Shown: positions 45,184-52,270 of the stretch, piece after piece
Position numbering within the stretch: the first letter of the stretch is position 1
Layout: the number at the start of each line of letters is the position of its first letter
NCBI RefSeq assembly: GCF_005877055.1
Contig: NZ_CP039424.1
Location: 2,542,001 to 2,606,000, forward strand
Reading direction: 5' to 3'
Source: Citricoccus sp. SGAir0253
GTDB taxonomy: Bacteria > Actinomycetota > Actinomycetes > Actinomycetales > Micrococcaceae
DNA length: 64,000 bases
Program-made: the position numbers and the translations under genes
Notes under the pieces: model-generated
Seen by the model: the letters and a program-made list of their open reading frames with translations, nothing else
Databases searched by the model: none
Told to the model about the DNA's origin: nothing

Positions 45184-45833
45184 TTGGCGCTCCTGATGTT
45201 GAATGCCATGCGGACGAGCTTCCTTCCTCGGTCACTCTCCGAGACCGCAGCCCTACCATGCATGACTAAACGATTGGCCACAACAAGGACGCTATTCTCT
45301 TCATCCCAAGGCACCTCTGTGGCCTTGAGATTTGGCTCGGAGTTGAGATGGTCAGCGACTTGTCGTGCTCTTTCGTCCGCAGGCTTCATGATCACAGGGT
45401 CATACCGCCAGCCGTCCGGTTCCAGAGCCGGTGCCAGGAAGGCCGATTTACCGGCCCCCACAGTGAAGACCCCGTGGCGAGCTGCGTCCCAGTCCAATCC
45501 TTGCGGTTCCGGTTTCCAGATGCGGGTGGGGGTCCCGTTGGGCTCCTCTGAAACGAGGATGATGACCTCCGGCGGTCGAATCATATGGGAACCATCGACA
45601 TGCAGCGGCTGTGCATCGAGGCCATACACGGCACTCATCGTCTCTGCACGCGCCTCGGCCTGATCCCTAGGACGCAATACTGACACCGGCCCTTCTCCGG
45701 CGCGCGTACCAACGGCTTCCCAGCCCAGTTGTCCGGCATAGTAGGGAATCAGGTCCATCCGACGGGCATACGGTAGCTGCCCCATAGCCCAGCCCGATCT
45801 TCTTGCCTCGTTCCACATCTTGTCGAGCTCCAT
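45180..45833 (-). CDS. TauD-like Fe(II)/2-oxoglutarate oxygenase-like protein
   Basis: 217 residues. The pattern of the clavaminate synthase/TauD superfamily is present: iron-binding H78-x-D80 in QPLHVDGSHM, a strand EVIILVSEEPNGTPTRIW, distal H192 in VVANRLVMHGRAA, and an Arg (R204 or R208) ~12-16 residues later for 2-oxoglutarate. Shorter than most TauD enzymes, so substrate domain parts may be missing. ATG 45833 lies 6 nt after TAAGGT; a TTG two codons upstream is less likely. It forms a coupled pair with the HEPN gene. Substrate unknown; nucleic acid, protein or small molecule are all possible. Confidence 0.6.
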   Translation of the reverse strand: MELDKMWNEARRSGWAMGQLPYARRMDLIPYYAGQLGWEAVGTRAGEGPVSVLRPRDQAEARAETMSAVYGLDAQPLHVDGSHMIRPPEVIILVSEEPNGTPTRIWKPEPQGLDWDAARHGVFTVGAGKSAFLAPALEPDGWRYDPVIMKPADERARQVADHLNSEPNLKATEVPWDEENSVLVVANRLVMHGRAAVSESDRGRKLVRMAFNIRSAK

Positions 45834-45839
45834 AGCCAA

Positions 45840-45845
45840 ACCTTA
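45840..45845 (-). promoter_or_regulatory. -10 element of the oxygenase-HEPN operon (leaderless)
   Basis: TAAGGT on the minus strand, 6 nt (TTGGCT) before ATG 45833. It could also be read as a weak ribosome site. Confidence 0.45.
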
Positions 45846-46179
45846 GCTATCGACGGCCTTACGAGGCGCGCGAACTAGCGTCCGGAATATCGACGGACGC
45901 TAGACCAGCCGTGCCTATTCGACATGATGCCAACTACGAGCAGGATGGTCACCGATGGTGGCTGCTCGGGCCTCGGTGCCCCGAAGCACCTATCCCGGCC
46001 GATTCTTCGTTCCACGGCACCAACTCGTCCGACCAGCCGATTGGGATGTACTCCCCCCTTCTGTGGCCTCCGGTACTACATCGGCCTGCATCGAGTGGTT
46101 GGTCCTTGTCCTCCCTAGCTCCGTACATGAGCAATGTTCTGTTGTCCTCATGGCAAGCGAAACGCCCCCGACAGCGGCT
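45846..46179. other. Gap upstream of the oxygenase-HEPN operon
   Basis: About 330 bases with no convincing gene. A short leftward frame (ATG 46128 to 45949) encodes ~59 residues with no recognisable domain; I could not support it as real. Confidence 0.35.
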
Positions 46180-46755
46180 CTATCGTCTCGGGAGCATGTC
46201 CTGGATGGTCAATTTCGGGCGCCCAGTGGTCCCGTCTTCGTATCCTTCCGCGTACCCGACCAGTTTTGTCCAGGCGAGCTGGCGGTCGACGTCCTCTCGT
46301 CGAGACATCTGCTTCGTAGCGTCCCTGTGCCCCTGTTCGTACCCGCGCCGGTATGCGGGCCCTACGCCTGGCTCACTCAACTCCCTTCGTAGCTTCTCAA
46401 TTTCTTGGTCCGCGGCCGATATGGAAGCCACTAGCGCGCCATTGGACCGCATAGTTCTCTCCCACATGGTGGCGTACTGCTCCGCTTCCTTGGCCGCCTC
46501 TGCAGCCCTTTCCTCGGCACCCTGCAGTTGAACCTCGAGGAGGCGCCGGTCGTCTTGCAGGGACTGCACCTCTGCCCGCAGCTGGTCCACTTCGGAACCG
46601 TCAACGACCGGTCGGCGCCGGGCTCGGTAGGCGGCTTGGCGGTGTGCATTTGAGCAGTACCGTCGGCCGGCGGATGGGTCCGGCAAGGGCTCGTCACACC
46701 ACCCGCACCGTAAAGCTAGGGAGCGGCGGGGTGAGGAGCGTCGGGCCTTGGCCAT
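46180..46755 (-). CDS. Coiled-coil protein with N-terminal zinc finger
   Basis: 191 residues, no named family. A basic N-terminus is followed by a small treble-clef-like zinc motif (C17, C20, C34, H38) ending in AHRQAAYRARRR, seen on many short actinobacterial proteins. A heptad-type coiled coil spans about 54-127 (VDQLRAEVQSLQDDRRLLEVQLQ and on), then a short domain with YRRGYEQGHRDA and YAEGYEDG, Tyr/Gly-rich motifs. ATG 46755 has GGAAGGAA upstream; the frame extends much further upstream but is not supported. Perhaps DNA-binding. Confidence 0.65.
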   Translation of the reverse strand: MAKARRSSPRRSLALRCGWCDEPLPDPSAGRRYCSNAHRQAAYRARRRPVVDGSEVDQLRAEVQSLQDDRRLLEVQLQGAEERAAEAAKEAEQYATMWERTMRSNGALVASISAADQEIEKLRRELSEPGVGPAYRRGYEQGHRDATKQMSRREDVDRQLAWTKLVGYAEGYEDGTTGRPKLTIQDMLPRR

Positions 46756-46966
46756 GGGTTCCTTCCGTAACGCGCACCTGTTACAGCGTCGCGGACACAA
46801 TGTCCGGGAGTGCACCTTGGTGCCAGAGGTGTGCTGACTGATCTTGGTGTTGGTTGTGCCTGCTAAAAGTCGGTTCGGCTGGCGGGCGTCAGGTGTTGGC
46901 CTGCATGGCCAGAGACTCGCGGGCGTGGGATGGAGTCTTTCCAAGTAGGAGGGCCTTTGGAGGTGC

Positions 46967-46972
46967 CATACT
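46967..46972 (+). promoter_or_regulatory. -10 element of the SRPBCC gene (leaderless)
   Basis: CATACT with an upstream TG (extended -10), 6 nt (GCCGGC) before ATG 46979. Confidence 0.45.
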
Positions 46973-46978
46973 GCCGGC

Positions 46979-47497
46979 ATGGGCTTCTGGAAGACATCTG
47001 GGTTCGGCATAGATGACGAGACCTTGGAGGTGGCGGCGGACATTGATATCGGCGCACCGAGACAAGCCGTGTGGGACCTCATCAAGCCTGCCGAAAATGC
47101 ACACTTGCTCGACCCTGAGGTTACGAGAGCCTTCCGCGCCGAGGGAACTCCAACGGGCACGGGGGAGATCCAAGTCTTCATCTATAACAGCGACGGCGAA
47201 GAACATGTCAGCGCCGTGGAAGTGATTGACGAAGTCCCAGGTGAGTACGCCATCACTCGTAGCTTCGGCGGAACAGTGTCGGCTTTAGGCGGCTATTTCC
47301 TGACGGACACCGCCACAGGCACTCGTCTGGAGAAGCGGGTCAAGTTCGTCCCCCCGCCAAACATGGGGTGGATAAGGCGTCCGGATATGAAGCAGTGCGC
47401 CCGCGGAATAAACGTGTACCTGAAGCGCGTGAAGGCTTTCATGGAGGGTCCTGCAGAGCCGGGGGCCGGGGGTATGCGGACTTGGAATAACCTCTAG
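46979..47497 (+). CDS. SRPBCC (START-like) family protein
   Basis: 172 residues. The polyketide-cyclase/SRPBCC pattern is visible: EVAADIDIGAPRQAVWDLIKPAEN (18-41), EYAITRSFGGTVSALGGYFL near 92, LEKRVKFVPP near 120 and a C-terminal amphipathic helix (CARGINVYLKRVKAFMEG). These proteins bind hydrophobic ligands; no catalytic residues can be assigned. It is the only rightward cargo gene apart from the transposases and lies alone between two leftward genes. Confidence 0.75.
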   Translation: MGFWKTSGFGIDDETLEVAADIDIGAPRQAVWDLIKPAENAHLLDPEVTRAFRAEGTPTGTGEIQVFIYNSDGEEHVSAVEVIDEVPGEYAITRSFGGTVSALGGYFLTDTATGTRLEKRVKFVPPPNMGWIRRPDMKQCARGINVYLKRVKAFMEGPAEPGAGGMRTWNNL

Positions 47498-47598
47498 GCC
47501 TACAGGCGGGCAGTCCGCTTATGCTCAGGCGCCGGGGCCACATTGGCTTCCCTCTCACGGGATCGTGCCGACGACTCTTGACCAGTTGACAGATGAGC

Positions 47599-47820
47599 TC
47601 ATAGCAGGACCAAGCGAATGAGGGCCGCCCAGCCGAGCAGCACAGCCACTGCAAGGGCGCCGAGGACGGCACGACCGCGCATCGTTCCGGCCCAGGCCGG
47701 CACCCAGTTCGCGACCGCCATGGGCAGGGCAGCGTCCAGACTGTTCCGGACCCACGCCTGACGGGCCTTGCGAGCCCGTCGGGCGGAGACTCGGAGGGAC
47801 CGTCGGAGGCGGCTGAGCAT
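47599..47820 (-). CDS. Small basic single-pass membrane protein
   Basis: 73 residues. Highly basic N-terminus (MLSRLRRSLRVSARRARKARQ), then GRAVLGALAVAVLLGWAALIRLVLL as a C-terminal membrane helix. The ATG overlaps the stop of the sigma-like gene (TGATG), so it is translationally coupled to it. It could tether or regulate the sigma-like protein at the membrane; inference from position only. Confidence 0.55.
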   Translation of the reverse strand: MLSRLRRSLRVSARRARKARQAWVRNSLDAALPMAVANWVPAWAGTMRGRAVLGALAVAVLLGWAALIRLVLL

Positions 47821-48644
47821 CACAGCCCTCCGGGGAAGAGCTGGTGTCGGTCGGTGGCGGGCCGTCCTTGGTGGTCGAAGGTCCACGCCGCGACCCGAGC
47901 GAGGTCCCGAACCCGTGCCCAGTACTGGCGGACCGTGTTGAACCGCGTACCGGTCACGGTGGCGAGGGCGTGCGCGTCCACGGCGGTGACGCCCCCGGCC
48001 TCCCGTGCCGCACCGAGGTAAGCGGGCGCGTGGCGGCCAATGGTGCCGGGCACGCTGGCCACCGTCGCCACGATCGACGAGCCATCCTCGGGGGCCTCCA
48101 GGGCAGCGCGGATGACCTGCGCGAAGGCGATGACGTCCCGGGAGGACGCCCGGAGGACATGGGCCGAAACGCCGAGAGCCGTGCTGGCCGCGGTGGTGTC
48201 CCCGTCGTAGATCAGGTGCAGGCGCAGGAAGTGCTCCACACGGTCTCTGTTTATGCCGAGTGTGTCCTGGACGAGGTGCAGCACCCCGAACACCTGCCGG
48301 AGCTCGTCGGCGGCCTCTACGCGCCGCGTGTCGTCGTCCACGTGGCCGCCCACGGCCGAGTCCCCTCGAACCGCGGTGAGGGCCTCCAGGCTCTCTGCCT
48401 TGCCACCGTTGCACTGGGCGCCGTGGCTGGCCGTCCGCCGGTAGTAGTCATGGACGCGGCGCCGGGCCACGACTCGGCACAGCGTGGGCCAGTCCCCCCG
48501 GGCCGGGTCGAACGTCACTCGCTGCAGGGAAAGCCACGTGTCCTGCAGCAGGTCATCGATGTCGTGGGCGGGGCCGCCGTACTGGCGGACCATGGCCGCG
48601 ACGAGGGGTCGGAGGTCGTCGAGGTCTACTTCGGTTGTGGTCAT
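47820..48644 (-). CDS. Sigma-70-like (ECF-type) protein of the island
   Basis: 274 residues. A sigma region-2-like segment is clear: MVRQYGGPAHDIDDLLQDTWLSLQRV then WPTLCRVVARRRVHDYYRR (about 18-70). The usual region 4 is not obvious; a segment with STALGVSAHVLRASSRDVIAFAQ near 155 and one with ALATVTGTRFNTVRQYWARVRDLARV near 230 may act as helix-turn-helix parts. GGAAGGAG sits 7 nt before the ATG. It overlaps its neighbours on both sides by 3-4 bp, so it belongs to a five-gene leftward operon. Confidence 0.65.
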   Translation of the reverse strand: MTTTEVDLDDLRPLVAAMVRQYGGPAHDIDDLLQDTWLSLQRVTFDPARGDWPTLCRVVARRRVHDYYRRTASHGAQCNGGKAESLEALTAVRGDSAVGGHVDDDTRRVEAADELRQVFGVLHLVQDTLGINRDRVEHFLRLHLIYDGDTTAASTALGVSAHVLRASSRDVIAFAQVIRAALEAPEDGSSIVATVASVPGTIGRHAPAYLGAAREAGGVTAVDAHALATVTGTRFNTVRQYWARVRDLARVAAWTFDHQGRPATDRHQLFPGGL

Positions 48645-48952
48645 CGGGTGGTCTCCTTCCGGATGTCCCGGGCGGTGGTCTGCGCGGCTGCGGGCTGGGC
48701 GCGTCGGGCGATGCTGAAGTGTTGGCTGGCTGCCTGGTCGAGATCCCGGAGGGCTCGGCTGGGAGTCCAGCAGCCCAAACCGGTCATGCCGTGCTCGACG
48801 AGCGCTTGTGCCTGGTCGTGAGTGGCGGTGATGCCCGCGGCATTGAGGGTGTGCAGCAGGTCGCGGATGCGGTGCTCCAGAGACTGGTTCGGCAGGGGCT
48901 CGACGAGGGCCAGCAGCGGGGGCTGGATGGCGCGGGGCTGATGGGAACTCAT
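48641..48952 (-). CDS. Small helical protein of the replication operon
   Basis: 103 residues; no family recognised. Helical, with LVEPLPNQSLEHRIRDLLHTLNAAGI and a C-terminal basic stretch. It overlaps the replication-type gene (ATGA) and the sigma-like gene (ATGA), which argues for a real gene. Confidence 0.6.
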   Translation of the reverse strand: MSSHQPRAIQPPLLALVEPLPNQSLEHRIRDLLHTLNAAGITATHDQAQALVEHGMTGLGCWTPSRALRDLDQAASQHFSIARRAQPAAAQTTARDIRKETTR

Positions 48953-49719
48953 GCCGCAGCCTCCCGGGGCCGCCAGCCGGCGAGTTGGGCGGCGGTGATG
49001 ACCTGGCGGCGCACCGAGCAGTCCGGGCCGAGCTCGGCCGCCGCAAGTTCCATCAAGGTCAGGTGTTGCATCGGCCGGGCTTGGAGGTACGCGCTGGCGG
49101 CCGCATAAACCTCCGCGTCGATCCCCTCTGCCGTCCGTGCGCCGGAATTTTCCACAGGCGCTGGTGAGGGTGGCTGGGACTCAACCCCTTCCTCCTGCCT
49201 GTATTCCTGTAGTGGTTCCTCAGTCCTCCTAGGGGGCAATGAACCGTTGGGGCTCACCCCAATGGATCGTTGGGGCTGGTGCCCCAATGGATCGTTGGGG
49301 CTGAGGGGCAATGCTTCGTTGGGGCTGGCGTGAAGACGCGGATCCTGCCGGTGGACGACCGACCAGGTGGTTACGGGCCGGCCGGTGCCGTTCCGAGTGA
49401 TCGTGGGGACGGCCGTCAACGCCGGGTTGAGGGCAAGGGCGTATTCCGCTCGGTTGCCCTGCCGCGCGACGCCGTTCGGGACGACCGCCCCGGCACGTTT
49501 GAGCTTGGAAATGGCCTGCCGGAAGGACTCTGCCGCGCTGTCCGGGTTCACCACCGGATCCAATCCGAGGTGCTCGGCCCCGGCCTGCCAACCGCCGAAG
49601 TAAATCGGCGGACGGTCGGTGTCCAAGGACACCAATGCCATGAAGGTCAGCAGGCGGTGCTCGCGGTGTCCCAAGTGCTTCCAGTTGGCGGAGACCATCA
49701 AGGCGTTGGAAGCTCCCAT
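48949..49719 (-). CDS. Winged-helix replication-type protein
   Basis: 256 residues. The first ~100 residues look like a winged-helix DNA-binding domain of plasmid or satellite replication proteins: LGHREHRLLTFMALVSLDTDRPPIYFGGWQ, AEHLGL, AAESFRQAISKLKRAGAVV, and a beta wing QGNRAEYALALNP. A Pro/Ser/Asn-rich middle contains several ASPNEALPLSPNDPL-like repeats, and a helical C-terminus follows. ATG 49719 is taken; its ribosome site is weak and frames further upstream are poor. The start codon lies 70 bp after the stop of the small 83-residue gene. Confidence 0.55.
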   Translation of the reverse strand: MGASNALMVSANWKHLGHREHRLLTFMALVSLDTDRPPIYFGGWQAGAEHLGLDPVVNPDSAAESFRQAISKLKRAGAVVPNGVARQGNRAEYALALNPALTAVPTITRNGTGRPVTTWSVVHRQDPRLHASPNEALPLSPNDPLGHQPQRSIGVSPNGSLPPRRTEEPLQEYRQEEGVESQPPSPAPVENSGARTAEGIDAEVYAAASAYLQARPMQHLTLMELAAAELGPDCSVRRQVITAAQLAGWRPREAAA

Positions 49720-49789
49720 CGGTGGACTTACCGAGGTCTGGGAGACAACAACGCGGGTGCGTCGATCAACCGCTGAGGGTGCAGGGCGC

Positions 49790-50041
49790 TCATGTGAGCA
49801 CCCCCAAGACGCCCAGGGCGACAATGACGATGTCGAGGTCGTCGCGTAGGTCCCGGGCAGCGGTAAGGCTGTGGCCACCGGCCGCCTCCTCGGAGACCAC
49901 CACCTCCACGTCACGGTCCGGCGTCCAGATCGAGTACACGTCCCCAGATCGGGGGCCGTAAGCGATCCGGCCCCGTGGGTCCACGGTGAAGCCCGCCGGC
50001 GGGTCGATACACGGAAGATTGCTCGCGCTAGAATTGGTCAT
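49790..50041 (-). CDS. Small acidic protein after the excisionase-like gene
   Basis: 83 residues (MTNSSASNLPCIDPPAGFTV...), no family recognised. The middle (GRIAYGPRSGDVYSIWTPDRDVEVVV) looks like a small beta-sheet. AGGA lies 6 nt before ATG 50041. Between xis/alpA and rep, a place where satellites often keep a small accessory regulator. Confidence 0.5.
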   Translation of the reverse strand: MTNSSASNLPCIDPPAGFTVDPRGRIAYGPRSGDVYSIWTPDRDVEVVVSEEAAGGHSLTAARDLRDDLDIVIVALGVLGVLT

Positions 50042-50180
50042 GGATCCTGACTCCTGAATGGTGACTGGTTCCGAAGGGCGTTCGCGGGTCTCCCCAGACA
50101 GATGCGAACGCCCTTTCACGTAGGTGCTCCCCCGTTGGCTGCGCTTATCGTGGCGCCTCCTGCGGGGCGCTTCGCTGCCC

Positions 50181-50384
50181 TCAGGCACTGGCGCTCTCCC
50201 CCGTCCTGGTTCGGGTTTGAGCCCTGAGCCACGCCTTCACGTCACTCCCCCGGTAGCTCACATTGCGGCCGATCTTGATGAAGGCTGGACCCTGCCCCAC
50301 GTATCGCCAGTAAGCCAAGGTGTTCACCGTGCTCCCCAAATACTCCGCTGTGGGGCCCGGCTTGTAGAGCTTCTCGTCTTCCAT
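50181..50384 (-). CDS. AlpA/Xis-like helix-turn-helix protein
   Basis: 67 residues. MerR/excisionase-type helix-turn-helix: YKPGPTAEYLGSTVNTLAYWRYVGQGP, then FIKIGRNVSYRGSDVKAWLRAQ, the standard HTH_17/AlpA fold. These act as recombination directionality factors or activators. GGAGG lies 6 nt before ATG 50384. It is divergent from the XRE gene with the operator-like repeats between. Confidence 0.85.
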   Translation of the reverse strand: MEDEKLYKPGPTAEYLGSTVNTLAYWRYVGQGPAFIKIGRNVSYRGSDVKAWLRAQTRTRTGESASA

Positions 50385-50404
50385 GAGCAACCTCCTGATC
50401 GATC

Positions 50405-50482
50405 ATGATGATTGTTCATCTATGATGATTGAAGCTTAGGTCGACGTCTGGGAGATTGCAAGAGGGCATGTGGTGAATCATC
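50405..50482. promoter_or_regulatory. Operator-like repeats between the xis/alpA and XRE genes
   Basis: ATGATGATTG occurs at 50405-50414 and 50422-50431 (17 bp apart), and the reverse motif AATCATC at 50476-50482. They fill the divergent control region and are likely sites for the XRE repressor or the AlpA-like protein. Confidence 0.5.
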
Positions 50483-50491
50483 TTGATGTGC

Positions 50492-50497
50492 CAAAAT
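50492..50497 (+). promoter_or_regulatory. -10-like element of the XRE repressor gene
   Basis: CAAAAT, 6 nt (GGGCTC) before ATG 50504; it lies 10 bp after an operator half-site. Confidence 0.35.
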
Positions 50498-50503
50498 GGG
50501 CTC

Positions 50504-51097
50504 ATGGAAGATGCCGCCTCCCACAAAAGGAATCCGCTCGGGCCTACCGGTCACACGGTGCGTTTGAACGTTGCCCGCCTGCGAGGGGGGATGCAGTACA
50601 AACAGCTTTCCGAAAAGCTCGCTGAGATTGGGAGGCCGATTCCGCCGCTTGGGTTGCGCCGAATCGAAGACGGCGAACGTCGAGTGGACGTCGACGACCT
50701 TATGGCTCTCGCCGTGGCGCTAGATGTCAATCCTGTGGCGCTCCTCCTGCCTAGCGAGGACAGAGGCGTGCCCGTTGAGGCAACCGGGGTTGGCTCGATC
50801 GGATTCAAGGAACTCTGGAGATGGTCCGACGGCGTCAAAGCCCTTCGAGACTCCACCGATGCCACAGACAGCGTGATGGAAAATGAACTACGCGGACATC
50901 TTGACGATGCATCCTTCCGGAACCGCGTTCGGCCGCCCCTCCAACGGGTGGAAAGTGTGGCGCCAACTTCCTCCAGGAGGGGTGAGGTACGGCGTATAGA
51001 CATGGTTCTCCGCTCTCTGCGAGAAGTGACGGAGACCATTGAGGAGATGCAACGGGAGGAACCGCCTCAGGAAGCCGAGAACCGTGGCGACGATTGA
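50504..51097 (+). CDS. XRE-family transcription regulator of the island
   Basis: 197 residues. N-terminal lambda-repressor-type helix-turn-helix: RLNVARLRGGMQYKQLSEKLAEIGRPIPPLGLRRIEDGERRVDVDDLMALAVALDVNPVALLLP (about 20-83). The C-terminal part is a helical domain of unknown role (a dimer or inducer-binding region?). ATG 50504 is preferred over ATG 50486 and TTG 50483 because of the -10 spacing. It ends inside the first 14 bp of the integrase, so the two are coupled. Likely the master repressor that keeps the element integrated. Confidence 0.85.
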   Translation: MEDAASHKRNPLGPTGHTVRLNVARLRGGMQYKQLSEKLAEIGRPIPPLGLRRIEDGERRVDVDDLMALAVALDVNPVALLLPSEDRGVPVEATGVGSIGFKELWRWSDGVKALRDSTDATDSVMENELRGHLDDASFRNRVRPPLQRVESVAPTSSRRGEVRRIDMVLRSLREVTETIEEMQREEPPQEAENRGDD

Positions 51098-52208
51098 GGC
51101 ATACGAAACGAAGGCGGGGCGCCGCTACCGGGTGCGGTATCGGACACCAGAGCATCGCAGTACAGATAAACGTGGGTTCAGAACGAAGCGGGATGCAGAG
51201 GCTTTCGCGGCCACGGTTGAGGTGTCCAAGCTGCGGGGCGAGTTCATCGACGCGGCCGCGTCGAGGACCACGGTAGGCGAATTGGGTCCGGCGTGGCTCG
51301 GCCGGCAGTCGCACTTAAAGCCTTCGGCGCTGCGACCTGTGGAGAGCTCATGGCGAGTCCACGTCGAACCGCGCTGGAGCCGGGTGGCCGTTGCGGATGT
51401 GCGGAAGACGGCGGTCCAGCAGTGGGTCGCAGATCTGGGCCGTGACCGCGGGGCAACGACGGTGATCCGGGCGTACGGCGTACTAGCCGCCATCCTGGAT
51501 GACGCAGTGGACGATCGCCGGCTACTGTCCAACCCCGCGCGCGGGGTGAAGCTACCCCGCAAGGGGAAGAAACCGCACGTGTACTTGTCCCACCGTCAAG
51601 TGCACGACATCGCGGAGGCCTCCAAGCACCCCGTCCTGGTCCTGACACTGGCCTACTGCGGTCTGCGGTGGGGCGAGGCTGTGGGCCTCCAGGTGAAGCA
51701 CCTGGACATGCTGCGTCGCCGGATCCTGGTCGAGCGGAACGCCGTCGAGGTCGGCGGGGTGTTCGAGGTCGGCACGCCGAAGGGCCACAAGCATCGGTCA
51801 GTGCCGTTCCCTCGATTCCTGGCGGAGCATCTGGCGAAGCTGTGCGAGAGCAAGGGGCCTGACGATCTGGTGTTCCCGGGGCACCACGGCCAATTCCTGC
51901 GGCAGCCTCGAGTCCGCGGCGGGGCGGACGCGGACACTCGAGCCCGGGACTCGTGGTTCGCAGCCGCACTCCAGGATGCCGGGGCACCACGGGTCACCCC
52001 GCACGACCTGCGGCACACGGCAGCATCGTTCGCTGTGTCGGCCGGGGCGAACGTCAAGGCCGTGCAGCGCATGCTCGGCCACAGCTCTGCAGCCATGACT
52101 TTGGACATCTACGCCGACCTCTTCGATGACGACCTGAACGCCGTCGCTGACCGGCTGGATGAGGTGGTCTCGAAGCAGATTGTGGGCAAAACGTGGGCAA
52201 ACGCCTGA
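51084..52208 (+). CDS. int: Tyrosine site-specific integrase
   Basis: 374 residues. An N-terminal arm-binding domain (ATIEAYETKAGRRYRVRYR, then FRTKRDAEAFAATVE), a core-binding SAM-like domain (about 62-160) and the catalytic domain: R195 in CGLRWGE, K233/K236, H307 and R310 in PHDLRHTAA, H333 in LGHSSAAMTLDIYADLF and nucleophile Y343. The GTG at 51084 is chosen by homology of the MATIEAYE start. The last codons carry the GTGGGCA repeats. It ends 64 bp from the att core inside the tRNA gene, the normal position for this element type. Confidence 0.93.
   Translation: MATIEAYETKAGRRYRVRYRTPEHRSTDKRGFRTKRDAEAFAATVEVSKLRGEFIDAAASRTTVGELGPAWLGRQSHLKPSALRPVESSWRVHVEPRWSRVAVADVRKTAVQQWVADLGRDRGATTVIRAYGVLAAILDDAVDDRRLLSNPARGVKLPRKGKKPHVYLSHRQVHDIAEASKHPVLVLTLAYCGLRWGEAVGLQVKHLDMLRRRILVERNAVEVGGVFEVGTPKGHKHRSVPFPRFLAEHLAKLCESKGPDDLVFPGHHGQFLRQPRVRGGADADTRARDSWFAAALQDAGAPRVTPHDLRHTAASFAVSAGANVKAVQRMLGHSSAAMTLDIYADLFDDDLNAVADRLDEVVSKQIVGKTWANA
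52182..52199. repeat. Right arm-type repeats inside the end of int
   Basis: GTGGGCA at 52182 and 52193, 11 bp apart, overlapping the codons for VGKTWANA. Same motif and period as the three copies at the left end, and same orientation. Confidence 0.55.
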
Positions 52209-52270
52209 TCCGAGAACCCACGAAGGCCGCAACTTCCCTGTAATTACGCGGGATTTGCGGCCTTCTCACA

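Noticed and set aside
45911-46531. Plus-strand frame of ~206 codons opposite the coiled-coil gene
   Set aside because: No domain or ribosome site; the minus-strand product has a zinc motif and coiled coil with a good ribosome site.
49728-49793. A 21-codon leftward frame (ATG 49793) between the 83-residue gene and the rep-like gene
   Set aside because: It overlaps the upstream stop (ATGA) and could be a coupling leader, but it is too short and without support to list as a gene.
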